From Neurospora tetraspora (taxonomy: Eukaryota > Ascomycota > Sordariomycetes > Sordariales > Sordariaceae): a stretch of 64,000 nt of DNA. Both the position numbers and the translations under genes were made by a program. The stretch's first letter is position 1. Every line of letters begins with the position of its first letter. The notes under the pieces are model-generated. The model did no database searches, was not told the DNA's origin, and saw nothing but the letters and a program-made list of their open reading frames with translations. The stretch covers positions 2,356,001 through 2,420,000 of the forward strand of contig NW_026944384.1 in the NCBI RefSeq assembly GCF_033439725.1. The letters run 5' to 3'. Of the stretch, positions 1 through 12,300 are shown in pieces.

Positions 1-593
1 TCCGAGACGAAGGTGTGCAGAGTATGGCGTCTCGAGACAGCACGTGGAAATAACATGCCGGGAAATCATATGAAGGCAGAAGGGGGTCTCTCAATTGCAA
101 GTTGGAAATGGGCAAAATGTTTGAATGTTGACAGAGGTTGGACAGACGCCGCGGCCTCGAAGTCAAGAACAGTGGTAGCAGACAGCTGTCAGTCGGGTGG
201 CAGCCCGGCTCACCTGGCAACCTGGCAGCTGGCAAGGACCTTGCCAAGTGCGAACCTCCACAACCGCCCGGTGCACGGCGACGACGAGATGCAATCCATG
301 TCGCGCGCCTGCGTTTCCTGATTCTCAACACCAATTCGCTCGTTCGTGACAATTGGTTTGGTGGATTGTGATTGCACGGCCTCATTTACTTACGCCCCTT
401 ATTTTGTGACCGCAGTTGCATCACACGGACCTGCCAGCTAGCTCTTCAACACCACCGGACCTCGTTGAAAAATTCTTCCATTCACATAATCGTTCATCAG
501 TGGCACAAAATCTCGGCTCACAAAAAGGCCAACCACATAATTTCACATCACACGAGGCTTCTCAACCCTTGAAAGAAATTCAGGCAAAGAAAA
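1..593. other. Upstream region, no gene seen
   Basis: Ordinary-composition sequence ahead of the DUF2011 gene. It has only short, unrecognised ORFs that overlap each other in different frames. It probably holds the promoter and 5' leader of the gene starting at 594; the last 150 bases are A/C-rich, as in many fungal leaders. No TATA box or RNA gene was recognised. Confidence 0.4.
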
Positions 594-1765
594 ATGTTTG
601 AGATACCCGACGCAAAGCGGTCAGTTTCCCCCCCCCCCCCCCCCCCCCAAAAGCCTTCTCGTATCCAATATCTGCACCAGACAGGTCACCCCAAACCTGT
701 CACGGTACACACAATACCTATGTACAGAACTTTTTACTGACCTGTGAAAACAGAGTACGAAGAGATGAGCTCTTCGGCTCAGGGGCCTCCGATCGTGGCT
801 CCAGTCCGGACACAGCGGACGAAGCGGAAACGGAAGCCAAGGCTCAGCTCCTCAACGCCAAACTCTCCAGTCTGCTTTCATTGAAGTTTGAGTTTGACGA
901 CGGTGCGGCGGATGACGATGAGGCCACTGCTGCTGCTAAGGAGCCCACAAAAGCTCCGTCCAAGCAACCTGAAGTGACCAAGAAGGAGGAGAAGACCCAG
1001 AAGAAGAAGAAGGAGACAAAGCAAACAAGTCAAGGCGACGACGACTCCTCGACCTCGTCCTCGGATGATGATGACAGTGACGAAGAGGACACACAAATGC
1101 AAGACCAGCCACCACAAGAAGAAGAGGAAGAAGCCGCCGAATTCGAGTTCCGGCTCTTCTCCACATCAGCTCCTCAAAAGATCGTCCTCCCTTCCAAAGA
1201 AGAAGAGGAAGGCGCAGGCGAAACGGTCATCGCAGACCGGCCTATATCTTACTACATACGCGGCGAGCTCACGTCCGAGCAGCAAGAGCAGTTCCGGGCC
1301 GCGGCCGTGACCAGCCAAGACATCCTGAACTGGGCCAAGCAGCGGGCATGGGGACTTGAGGTGCCGTGGAGGGTGAAGAAGATTGTTGTGACAGTGAAAG
1401 GGAAGAAGGGGGAAGCGGCAGCGGCAGCAACCCACCAGCATGGCCAGCCGGTGGTCACGGGGACCGAAGTCCAACAACAACAAGAGGGTGGGGGTGAACA
1501 GCAGAAAAAGAAGAAGAAGCGACTGGGAAAGAAGGGGAGGATTGCCATGAGGATCAAGGAAAAGGCGAGGAAGGAGAAGGAGGAGGCGGAGCAGAAGCAA
1601 AAGATGACCAAGGAGGAACACCTGAAGGAGAAGAAGAAGCGGTTGAATAGGGAGAAGAAGCTGAAGAGGAGACTGAAGGAGAAGGAGAAGAAGATGGCGG
1701 GCAAGGCGGGAAGTTCGGTTGGTGATGCTATGTCTGCGGTGGGGCAGGATTCGGATTCGGAGTAG
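594..1765 (+). CDS. DUF2011 family protein (two exons)
   Basis: Exons 594..619 and 754..1765 give 345 aa. The first exon encodes only MFEIPDAKR; the downstream frame continues as VRRDELFGSGASDRGSSP, and this junction recreates the conserved start of the fungal DUF2011 family. The donor is GTCAGT and the acceptor is AAACAG, with a CTGAC branch site just before it. After an acidic, Ser/Asp-rich stretch comes the family core: EFEFRLFSTSAPQKIVL, then RPISYYIRGELTSEQQEQF and QRAWGLEVPWRVKKI. The last 80 residues are very rich in Lys, Glu and Arg and probably form a coiled coil, with a possible nucleolar or nuclear signal. Function is unknown for the family; the basic tail suggests nuclear or RNA-related work, but that is inference. 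The single intron carries a 21-base C run at 628-648. Confidence 0.85.
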
Positions 1766-2560
1766 GAGGAGGTGGATAAGATGGTTGAGTGAGCGATTCG
1801 TGGCCAAGTGGCGATGAGTTTGTAATTGTTGTTTGTGATGACGGGATACTGGGGTGGTTAAGGGGGTTGCGGGCCATAGTTACGAGGCGGATAGGTCACT
1901 ACTTTTGTACAAAGTTCTGAGGTGATGACGGCCTTTTGTAAACAAACCCCTGAAGCTCTATGGCAATTCTCTCGTCATGGTACTGCACCGGTTCGTCAGA
2001 GGAATTTGGGTCAACTTTGTCGCAATGAATGTACAAACCCAAAACGTCAGGTTTGCCTCCTCTTGAGCAAAGCACGTCATGAAGATAATTCATGACGGTT
2101 TTGGGCATGTTCCATGAGCTCCATCCAGATGTTGCTAGACAACGAAGGGCAAAAGCACTGATATTCCTCCCCTACAATCCCGTCGCGCTGTAATCTGGCC
2201 AATCATAGGCGGCAGGCGGTAACGCTACCCGACGTCAAGCTACCTAGCGCGGCAGGAACGCGGCAAGCTCTCCGTATCAGCTCTTCTCACTGTAGCAACT
2301 GCATTGCATCCACCACTTGAGCACAAGGAAAGAACATCTTGAATTGAATTCCACCCCAAAAGATCATCTTGACATGTTTTCTTATTGATATTCTCGGCCA
2401 GCATCAACGGTATAGCATCTTCAACAAACATGAGGTAGCCCTATCGACAAATCACGACGACCATTGACCCCTGAAACGACCCCGAATTCTTCAGTTTAGC
2501 GGTCTTGTCACTGGCACTCGCAGTTGCAGCCATCTGCCCCACCAATACCATCCACCCTCC
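1766..2560. other. Intergenic, no gene supported
   Basis: This lies between the 3' end of the DUF2011 gene and the ham-2 start, both on +. It should hold a terminator and the ham-2 promoter and leader. A 69-codon minus-strand ORF (2108 to 1899) has no recognisable similarity and no splice context, so I do not call it. Confidence 0.4.
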
Positions 2561-5500
2561 ATGACCATCATGAACGCGCTCTGGTCTAGAAGCACCTCCT
2601 CCTCTGGCGACAGCGCAGAGAAAAGCGCCAAACCGACCAGCGATGCAGTGAGCACCACTTCCGAACAAGTGGCCGATCTCTCGGAGAGACCAAATGCGCC
2701 AGCCCTACCAGCTCGCCCGGCCCTCCAGAGGAATCAGCCTTCGGCCCCTCCTCCAGCAGCCCCGTCGAACCCTCCGCCGCCAGTTCCCTCCGGTGCTGGC
2801 TCCGGCAACGCCAACAATGCGTCAGCACAACCTCAGGATTCCCTGTCTTTAGCCCAGCTACGTCGGATCGTTGCCGAGTTCCCCAAGTCCGAGCCGATCG
2901 CCTACGACTATGTCTACACGGATATGGGCCCCATCGAGGAGGAGGTGGACGAGTGGTTCCTCTATAACTTCTGGCAATGGGTGCGGTTGAACAACGCCAA
3001 CCGGGCCTTTGACAGCGCCTGGGTCAAGATGTACGGGGAAGACGAGACTTGGGACACTGTCGACGACGATGACAGGGAGAAGTTTGTGCGGAACGCCGTT
3101 GAACAATTACAGGTGTCAACCGACAGGGAGGCCCGCGCCGAGGCTATCGGTACGCTCATATACATAGTGCTGGGACGTTGGGCCGAGACTGTCAAGGCAG
3201 CGAGTCTGCCCAACCTTGCGGACCACAAGGTCAAGTCCGCCGCCACCAAGGAGCAGCTGGATGCCATGAAGGCGGGTGTCAAGCTGCTCGCCAAGTGTGG
3301 CGGCATCCCTCCCATGTGGGATGCCCTGAGGACGGCCTTTGAGCCGTTCTGGGCAGACGATGGAGATGTTGGCCAGATAGTGCAAGCCTATGCTGAGGAG
3401 CTGATGCATCTGATGACCATCCTGTATATCTCCTTGCAGACGACGCTAGACGACCCTGAGGATATGGCCTTGGCCCGCAAAGAACTACGTACGAAGTCCC
3501 TTCCAACATATGGCGCTCTGTTGAGTTGCTAACATATGACAGTTGCGCTCAACCCGAACCTGGTTCACTTCATGTTGCACGCCACGGCAAAACTTCGATG
3601 GGACGACAGGAACATTCTCCCCCAAACCCAGGTCGGTTCAACTACCTTTGGAATCCCGGTCGCGGCCAACCAACATCGAATGCTCATGAGTTCCCAGGTT
3701 TTTCTTTTGTTCTGGAAGTCATTGCTCCTCGTTTTCGGCGGCTCCAAACACATCGCCGAGGCCAAAAAGGCTACGGCAGAGACACTATCCGACGTTAAGG
3801 ACAAGGAAATCATCACTGCTTCTCCGCTCGACTACCATGTGTTCCGGCAAGAGATCACATCCAAATACCCGTCATATATCCCGCCCCAATGTGCCATTCC
3901 ACTCGAGGCAGAGCAGACGTCAATCCTTCCTCCGCTACCTAACCACCCAACCAGGAACAATGGACAAAACGGTATCCTTCCCGGCCCACCAAACCAGAGC
4001 GCCTCCGCCTCAATTCTCCATCAACCGGTTCATATCGCGACTCCTGCACCTTCCCCTCCTCCGAGCCCGGGTGTTGGTGGAAAAGGCGGTAAGAAGCAAA
4101 ACTACCAGACTAACCAAAACTTTCCGTTCATGTATCCACCTCTGGATGCCACGAGCAACAGCGCTGGCGGAAAGGGAGGCGCCGGCCTACAGGACCTGCT
4201 GGTAGGCAGGAAGTGGGAGGGAAGCGACGTTCCCGCCTCCATCATCGAAGCTGGCGAGCTATTCTCGACGCGAACCAGGATGACACGAGCTACCAGGCAA
4301 CTCTGGGAAGAGCGCGAGAGATTTCTCAAGTCTGAGCGCGGGTGGGAAGGCGTCGATGAGGATCTCATTGACGAACTCGATCTTTCTGAACTTACACTTG
4401 AGGAGAAGGAGGAGCTGGGCTTACTGAAGGAGGGCGAGAAGGAGAAAGGGAAGCTTGGCCACGAAATCGACTTGGGACCCCGGCCTGTGGATGATGACAT
4501 CAAGCATCGTCTTGAGGCCGTCGAGGAGTTTTATGTAGGTCTTGAGCAGTGATGCTTTTCGTCTCACGTCACATACTGACTCTATTACTCCCTACAGAAA
4601 GAGGCTCTCCCTCATCTGCAGTCACTAGTTATTGTACTGCTGAAGGCGATTGTTGCTATTGCCAGCAGTCTAGTTCAGCCACAACCCGGACAGCAAAATC
4701 CTGGCCCGCAGAACAATGGACGAGTTGGCGGGGGACCGCCCCAGGGTCGGGGTCAAAATAACGGCAACAATGCTGGCAACGACCCTCCCTCCCCCTCGGA
4801 TGACAATGTCGATGAGGCCAGGAGCAGAGAGATCGCGGCGAAGGCGGTGACGGGTATCATGATCCTGTTGTTGAAGTGGCTAAAGCTGTCACGTAAGTTG
4901 ATTATACGACCAAGACAAGTATGAATGCATCGCTGACAACCGAGTGTCCAGATATTCTCAAGTTCGAGTACTTCACACAGCTACTTTTGGACTCTAATTA
5001 TCTTCCTCTAGTACTGAAGCTGTTTGCTCTGCATGATGTGCAGCAGGTGGTTGAGAGCAAGACCGACCGGATAGAACACAGGTGAGATTGCTTCGTCTCC
5101 TTCGGAATATTACCTCCAGAATACCAGTTACTAACTCATAATGACCAGTTTCTTCTACTTCTGCGGTTCCCGTGCCGGCGCAATTCCTCAGCAGGGTCTT
5201 ATCAACCCAACCGCAACCGACTTCGAAGACGTTGACGTGAGCGAAGACGAAGCGGCCCCGCCCGCCATCAAGAGAAACCGTTCACCCCCTAGCGCAGGAA
5301 AGGGAGGACCACCCGATGCTTCTTCCCAATTCACATCCCCTCAATCAACCCAGCAGCAACAACAACAGCTAGAAAACTCCGGCGTCCCCAGCCGCCCCGA
5401 GGTCGACGAGCTCGGCTACCCCGTCAACCCGCTCCCGAAAGAACCCATCACCGACTTCTCCCGGCGCAACTTCTTCTCCCTGATCAACTACCTGCGCGTG

Positions 5501-6136
5501 ATGCAAAAGATCTGCAAGCATAAAGCCCACCGCAACCTCCTTTTGGTGCACTACAAGTCGTCCAACATCCTGCGCAAATCCCTCAAAGTGCCCCAGCAGG
5601 AACTCCGCCTGCACACGCTCAAGCTCTTCAAGAACCAGGTCCCCTACTGCGGCCGCAAGTGGCGCCAGTCCAACATGCGCGTCATCACCGCCATCTACCT
5701 GCACTGCCGCCCCGAGCTGCGCGACGAGTGGCTGTCGGGCTCAGACGTCGACGCCGAGGTCGAGGAGGCGCTGCCGCTCGAGCAGGCGCTCAGGAGCCTG
5801 ACGCACTGGTTTAACGTGCAGCGGTATCCGGAAAGGATGGGCGCCGAGGTGACGGCGGCCATGAGGGAGGAGAGAGATTTCTTTACGCGGGAGCTGGAGA
5901 AGAGTGATTGGATGGGGTGGGAGGGGATCATGGCTGGAGGAGGCATGGGGATGGATGGTGCTGGTGGTCCTGAGCCGATGATGGGGATGCCGGGTATGGG
6001 TGGTATGGGGATGATGCCCGGAATGGGAATGGGAATCGGTGCAATGCCCGGGATGGGCGGCATGGCGGGGATTGAGTATGCGGCTGCGGCGGCGGCGGCG
6101 CAGACGGAGCATGAGAGCTCGATGGGGTGGAGTTAG
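2561..6136 (+). CDS. ham-2: HAM-2 / PRO22 / Far11-type STRIPAK subunit (STRIP homologue)
   Basis: Exons 2561..3488, 3543..4534, 4598..4892, 4952..5081 and 5149..6136 give 1110 aa. Splice junctions restore continuous family motifs, for example KLSHILKFEYFTQLLL across exons 3-4 and EHSFFYFCGSRAG across exons 4-5. The order is a Pro/Ser-rich N-terminus to about residue 100, an N1221-like domain starting near YDYVYTDMGPIEEEVDEW, a low-complexity Asn/Gly/Pro linker, then a DUF3402 domain with FSRRNFFSLINYLRVMQKI and KNQVPYCGRKWRQSNMRVI. Hydrophobic stretches (VFLLFWKSLLLVF, LVIVLLKAIVAIASSLV) fit the older description of HAM-2 as a membrane protein. In Neurospora, HAM-2 is needed for hyphal fusion; the Sordaria homologue is PRO22; both act in the STRIPAK phosphatase complex at the nuclear envelope. 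The tail is an unusual Gly/Met repeat. ATG 2570 is an alternative start nine bases downstream. Confidence 0.93.
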
Positions 6137-6969
6137 GACTGCACTTGCTGTTCTTAGTGAAGTTATGGTTGATTTCAAGGAATCCGGTAAAGCACTTGAT
6201 CCTGATGCTATCATGCGTGAAGCTTCGTCGCGCATGGATCCGCTGAGAGCCTTGGACGCGCTCCTGTCGCTCAACCAGATGGAGGAAGGGTTACGGATTT
6301 GGCTAAGGGGGCGAAGATGGCGGATCTGTTTTCGAGATTTGATGGTGTGTGTGAATGAGTAAATGAATTAGATGCAACGAGGATGCCATCCATCCTGCAG
6401 CGTTCTCCCAACATTTCTAGGTATTCAGCGGAACTAGTAATGGGAAATAGTTGTAACATCAGTCGCGTTTGGCTATTATTATTATCTTCTCTATTTGATC
6501 AGACAGACAGAAAGCCGGACTGGACGGACGGAGTAACTTTGATCAACTTGCATCGAGACTCAAGTCCATAACTTAAATGTTATTCCAAGCCAGCTACATA
6601 TATCTGAAACTGGCGGGTGGAGCGCCCTCTGTAACGTGGAAATATGATCCTGCCCCTTTCCGTGACGTCTGGAGAGCGCTTTGTAGGTATCATCCATAAC
6701 AGCAAATACAATCTCATCAAGTTATCTCCTGTTTTCTTTCTTATGTGAAAGAAATCTTCAGAATGCACTCGTCATTTCCCCCGTATTCAAAGTAAAGAAA
6801 GGGGTATATCAAAAGAACAACAACAACAATAACAACAACAGTAAACAGGTAATGTAACCAAGAAGTTCGAACACAAGAAAAGACCAAACAAAGGTCCAGT
6901 GAGCTTTTTTTATCTAAAATTTTGTTCTTTCTTCTTTCTGAGGGGGGGTATCCAAGATATTGATATTGT
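6137..6969. other. Convergent 3' regions
   Basis: The 3' flanks of ham-2 (+) and the Zn2Cys6 gene (-) meet here. An A/C-rich CAA-repeat stretch lies near 6820-6840. No coding region is recognised. Confidence 0.4.
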
Positions 6970-9375
6970 TCACCACGTAATACTCGTAGTCCTTGTCTTC
7001 AAATCCATCTGACCGTTGCGCAACCCTCTCGTGCCGAGCTGGACCGTAGCCGTCCGCTTGTGCAGGTCAAACTGCACCGCCCTCACCATCACGCGGCGTT
7101 CCTCCGGAATGATGACCTTTGGCGGCGGCGGCGCCAACTGCTGCTGCTGCTGCTGTGTTGGCCAAATGTAGTGAGTGCTGCTGCTCCTCCCGGCAGTAGT
7201 AGTAGTAGTGCTGGTGCTGGAGCTGGAACTTCCCGTCCGCCTTCCCCATCTCGTCGAATTCCTCCCATTCATACTTCCGTTACTATCAGACCGAACCACT
7301 CCGGATTCACTTGCTGCTGCACCACCATCCATGTTCTCCACCACCACGGCAGCCTCATCCATAGCACCCATACCCATACCCATAGACATAGACATAGACA
7401 TAGACATCTGCGAATAGCTCGCCACGGGACTACTACCCGGCGTGACGATCATGCTGAAATCATCCGACTCCTCAATCTCCGTGATCCACATGCCGATCCG
7501 GGCCGTCAGCTCGCTATCCCACATGGCCTCTCTCCGAGCACTACTGCGGAGGAGCTGGATAGCCTGCCTTCGGATCACGGGGTCGCGGCACTTGGTCGCC
7601 ACCACAAACAGCGGCGGCACTATCCCGAGGTCGGCACTGAAGCTCGGCTTGATATGCCGGGCCGCATACTCATGCCCACCAAAGATGTCTCGCGCTAGTG
7701 CGTAGCTGTTGTTGTGGCCATGGCCGTGCCGGCAGAAATCAGGATCCGGGCAGCGCTTGGCGGCTGCCCGCCGCTCTTCGTCGCCGACTACTTCCAGGGC
7801 TAGGTCGACGATGGCCTTGAAGTAGCTGTTGAAGTTGTCGAACTGCATCTCGCTGGCGTTGAAGGTCATCAGAAAGAGGACCAAAGCCATGATCTGGGAC
7901 ATTTTTAGGACGGCGATGGCGGCCTTTTCCTGGCTGGTCACGCCGGGCGCTGTTCGCGACTGGAGGATGGGCTCGAAGGCTTCTGACCAGGCGTCGAGAT
8001 CCTGCTTGAAGCTGAGGCCGTATCGCTTGAGGTTGGGAGGTAACAGCCCCATGGGGCCGTTCGGTACGTGCTTGAACATGGTCTCGGTGAACTTGAAGAT
8101 GCGCTCGCATAGCTTGTCCCATGCGACACGAGCCTCTATTACGGAAGCAAAGCGGTCGGGAATGGGTTCTTGGAACTGAGAGCCGGGCGAGCTGGCATCG
8201 GAAGCTGGTGATGAGGGGTCCTGCTCGGTCGGTGTCAAGCGCACAACGTACGGTTGCGGGAAGTGGAAAGCCATGTCGTAGGACTTGGCTTGGATCGCCA
8301 ACCTGGTGAACATCTGGATCAGCTCGTCTTCCACGGGCTCGCCCGGCTGGGTAATGAAGGCCCGCCTCCTCTCGGCACGCAGCTTCTCGAGCAACTGAAG
8401 TCCTGTCTGGATCTGGAAAATAGCTTGTTTGTGGTCGCCAACGAACGAGTCGAAGCATGCTAGCAGCACGCTTGCCATGAGTCTTGTCCGGTTGGACATG
8501 GGATCTGCCGTATTTAAGAGCGAGCGGATGGCCTCGTGGTATTTCTCCAGAGCCATTCGGAAATGCGTCATAGCAAGGTCGGTGGGATCTCGATCGCTGG
8601 CTGGAGAGCCCGGCGGCGACTCACACGTCTTCTCCAAAGTCTTGTACAGAGCGCCTAATGCCACCACGGCATGGCGGATCGTCGGTTCCGAGTGGCATTC
8701 TTGTAGGACAGTTCGCGACCAGAAACCAGAATCGAAAAATCCCGAAAGCTCGTTGGCAGTGTGTTCGCGGAACAACTGAAAATACAAGCCCTCCCTGTCG
8801 GTAAATGGCACGTTCGCGGTCGGCGCTCGGTGGAGTATTACGGCAGTGGCGGCAGACTCTTGTGGTGGTGTTTCCGGAGGTGTGTTCAATCGTCTTTGGT
8901 ACTTGACAACTCGGCGGGGGACAAGCCGAATGGGAGCATCGCGGCCAGGAAGAGGTGTCGCTGCTGCCAGTAGTGGTTTCGGCGCGATCCTGATTTCTTC
9001 GAATGGCCTCGCGCTCCGAGGCGGAGGTGGGTAACCGGTGCATTCCTTCCTGGAACGGACACAGTTGGAACATGCCGGCCGCTTTTCATCGCATTTGATT
9101 CTCCGCAACCTGGCCGTGAAAGGCTTGTTAGCATCTCATCCATGCTTTCAAGCTGCCATCCGTATCCCCTTTCCATCCCAACTTCCGACACCCGTAATGC
9201 ACTGTACGTACTTGCAGTTGCTGCAACCAGTCTTGACTTTTGGTTTGCTCGTCCTCGCCCGCTTTGGCCTTTGCGAAGTGTCAATTGCCGTGCCGTTCAT
9301 GGCTGATATTGCGATCATGTCGGAGGAGAGACTAGAAAGTTGAGGAGAGTGGCCAAGTTCCGGTGATGATGACAT
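6970..9375 (-). CDS. Zn2Cys6 (C6) fungal transcription factor
   Basis: Two exons on the minus strand, 9375..9212 and 9109..6970, give 767 aa. The intron (donor GTACGT, acceptor GCCAG) splits the Lys55 codon inside the zinc cluster. Cys51, 54, 61, 68, 71 and 78 form a C-X2-C-X6-C-X6-C-X2-C-X6-C binuclear cluster, preceded by a basic stretch (RPKRARTSKPKVK). The long middle region, with motifs such as FRMALEKYHEAIRSLLN and LMASVLLACFDSFVGDHKQA, matches the fungal-specific regulatory domain of the family. Towards the C-terminus come a Met-Ser/Met-Gly repeat coded by a hexanucleotide tract, a Ser/Thr tract and a Gln run. It should be a nuclear DNA-binding regulator; targets cannot be read from sequence. 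The roughly 4 kb gene-free region upstream suggests complex regulation. Confidence 0.9.
7378..7408. repeat. Hexanucleotide microsatellite in coding sequence
   Basis: Tandem CCCATA and then GACATA units lie inside the Zn2Cys6 gene and encode alternating Met-Gly and Met-Ser on the minus strand. Because the unit is six bases, length changes keep the frame. Confidence 0.8.
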
Positions 9376-12300
9376 GAAGCCGGCGTTTAGTCGTCGATCT
9401 CTTGAAGTTGATTGGAGCTATTTGGTTTCGGTCTGGGGTGAAAGCATGTGTCAAATAGCGGCATCGCCGTCGTTGAAGACTCGAAGAAACAGCAGTTGTG
9501 CGGCGGGCTCGAACTCGTCAGCGTGAGTATATGTATCGGACCGTCGCGCGCAAACAGGTCGTCGAATATGTGTAAATATGTATGTATGTGTATGTATTGT
9601 CGTCGAACTCGGGATGAAGTGGACCGCTGGTGATCAGACGCCAACGACGGGATGGATCTGGCTTGTTAGTAGCTGGTAGCAAGCAGCAAGCAGCGAGGCG
9701 ATACGCCGACGTCGGTGTCACTTGAGGTTTGGGGAAGAAATGGAATCAAACAAGAGGCAAGGGTGGGAGGAGCTTTTCTTAAAGACACCCTCATCGGGGC
9801 ATGCCTGGGAGGGTCCGGGGGACGGGACGAGGAGGGTCAGATCAAGGGGGGGAGAGCTTCTTACACGTACTAGTCCGTCCCGTACTACTGTAATGACTAC
9901 TAGTAGGGGTGACATGCGCTACCATATGCAGGCCGCCATTCCGCCACGCTGCCCTATCATTCGACCCATGCTAATTAAACGGGTCTGTAAAAGCCATGTA
10001 ACGGTAACAAACTGTGTGCCATGTATTCTCATGCGAAACAATCAAAACTCGAATCCGTAAATGGACGCCAAGATGGGAACAAAGTCGGTCACGGCTCTCA
10101 CTTGAGGACGAGCTTAATGAGTCTCCAAGCAATCCCCATGGGGGAAGACCTGGGAGATGGGAGATGGGGTAGGTACATGATGCCTCCCTCCATCAGATCC
10201 CGAGATGATGAATGGATGGTGTTCACCCCGCGTTTCTTTTTGATGAGGTCTCTTGGCGGGATAAAGGCAAGGCAAGCAAAGCAAGCAAAAGCCAAGGTAC
10301 GTAACCATAATTTTTCCATAGCGGGCAGGGGAAATAAATTCATAAGGTCACCGCTTCTGTTTGGCTCGTAGGACATGGGGTGCCACACGGCTGCAAGGTT
10401 GCCTCTAGAGGGACGAGGGTCTCACCAGGCTGTGTACCGGTAGGCGGAGGCTACCTACGTAGTAGGCTAGCTAGTCCGGCCGCGCGCATTGGCTGCCCCG
10501 GCTTTCGAAATCATGTGCCGGCGTCTTCACTGCCATTCTCAACAAACATGACCGCATGTCCAAGTCTTGTCGGTTTATTATTTCAACATCTAGCGCCTTG
10601 AAAGTCGCGCATGAGGTGTTTCGGCTGCTGTGGAAAGCGACCCTTTCACGGGGCCACAAGAAGTCTGTTTTGGCTGGAGCTTATCCGACTGGACTATAAC
10701 CGACTTGTGTCCGAGTTTTCCCTAGGAATCGCAACTTTGCGCAACAAAGGGCAGCATGATGGTAACCGCGATGTGGCGGCAAAGGCTTGGATAACAGTTA
10801 CATGGTCAACGTCAACGTCAACGCAGTCACCCCGTCATGTCTGTGTTACTAGCACACCCATGGCTTGAGCTGATGAAGATCGACACATAAAAGCATGGAC
10901 AGACATTGCGCAAGATTATGATGCGGTCTGGACGGTGCCGGGCCGAAAGACTACACCACGGGACGGCGGCGTAGTAAGATGATGATGAATGACATCGACT
11001 TTGTGGGGGGTTGAAGAGTCGGTGATCCACTGACGAATTGAACTCGTGCCGGCGCCGGCTTTGCCCTCCATTCCAGCCCTACGACCCACAGGCGGCGGTG
11101 CGGCTTAGATGGCTCGGATGGTGATCGCGAGCTCACCCACCGTGATGATTGGGCCATGGCCTGGCTGCTGCGCATTTTCAAGACAACAACGCATGTACGA
11201 ACGGCACCAGTCAGTCCCTATTGACCCAAGAGGATGGACAGAGAATGTAGGTACATACATACCTACATCGACTGCATACCCTTTCCCATGGAACAAGCTC
11301 TCAATGGCTGGCATCAGACCCTTCCCCCGTTGACTTGCAGTTCCTCATCAGCCCTAAATTCAGGGTGGTCGGTCCCCCCAAGGGATGGGTGGCCTCGCTA
11401 GGTGCGGCCAAGTGCACATTCCTGCGCAGTCTGACTTTTTCACCAAGGAAGAGCGAAGAGAGGTTGTGTCGATGGCTTCAGAAAGACAGAAGTCAAATTT
11501 GCGGCGAAGCTAGGATCGTGCCATGTCTCCATCACGACCAATCAACAAGCTTCCTATCTTCTGACCTCGTGTTCTCGGCGCCCCAGTTTTCCAGGGCTTC
11601 GTCCGGGATTAGCTTCAGATCATGATCTCCAGAATCGAGAGCTTGAGATGCCGATTGGCGGGGGGATTTAAATTTGCGGTGTCTCGAAATGGAAACACAT
11701 TTATCTTGACAAGCAAGACGGCGGTTTCGAATGATCTCGAGCATCGTCGAGACAATTCGTCTAGCGGTGACGCTGGAGTAGAAGAGGCTGTGTCAACCGG
11801 TTGCGTCGTGCTATCGAGCTTCCATGCGGGGCATCTGTCGACGAGCTATTGTCCGGAGCCGAGCCGAGCTACGGCCGGTCACGGTGCGGGCAGCGCCCGG
11901 GAGCCGACCTTTGTTTTGCCGGAAACACGGTACCTGACGCAGGGGGAAAAAACGGCGACCATGAGGTCCACGAAGCTGGCTTGCATGTTTCGCCGTGCAG
12001 TCAAAATCGTCACTGCCGTGGTATTTCCGTTTCATCTTGATTGATGAACCTCTACAGAGAGGCTCGTCGGGCCGGTGCATTGATCACGAAGAAACAAAAG
12101 ACGTGAAGCGCCAGAAAGAACATGTCCCGTACGCTGACAGGTCTGGGGCTGCCAATGAGAAAGCCGGGCATCCTTCCCGTCTGGGACTTTTGATTACAAA
12201 AAAAGGACAAATGGCGGCTTACATCCAGTTCAGGAGCTTGGCCCGAGCAGAAAGCTATCGGGAACTCCGAATGCCAATCGATCGTGCCATCATACGAAAA

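Noticed and set aside
1899-2108. 69-codon minus-strand ORF between the first two genes
   Set aside because: No family similarity, no splice partners and no promoter features.
7060-7698. 212-codon frame on + strand opposite the Zn2Cys6 gene
   Set aside because: His/Arg/Leu low-complexity mirror of the Met/Ser/Gln repeats of the real gene.
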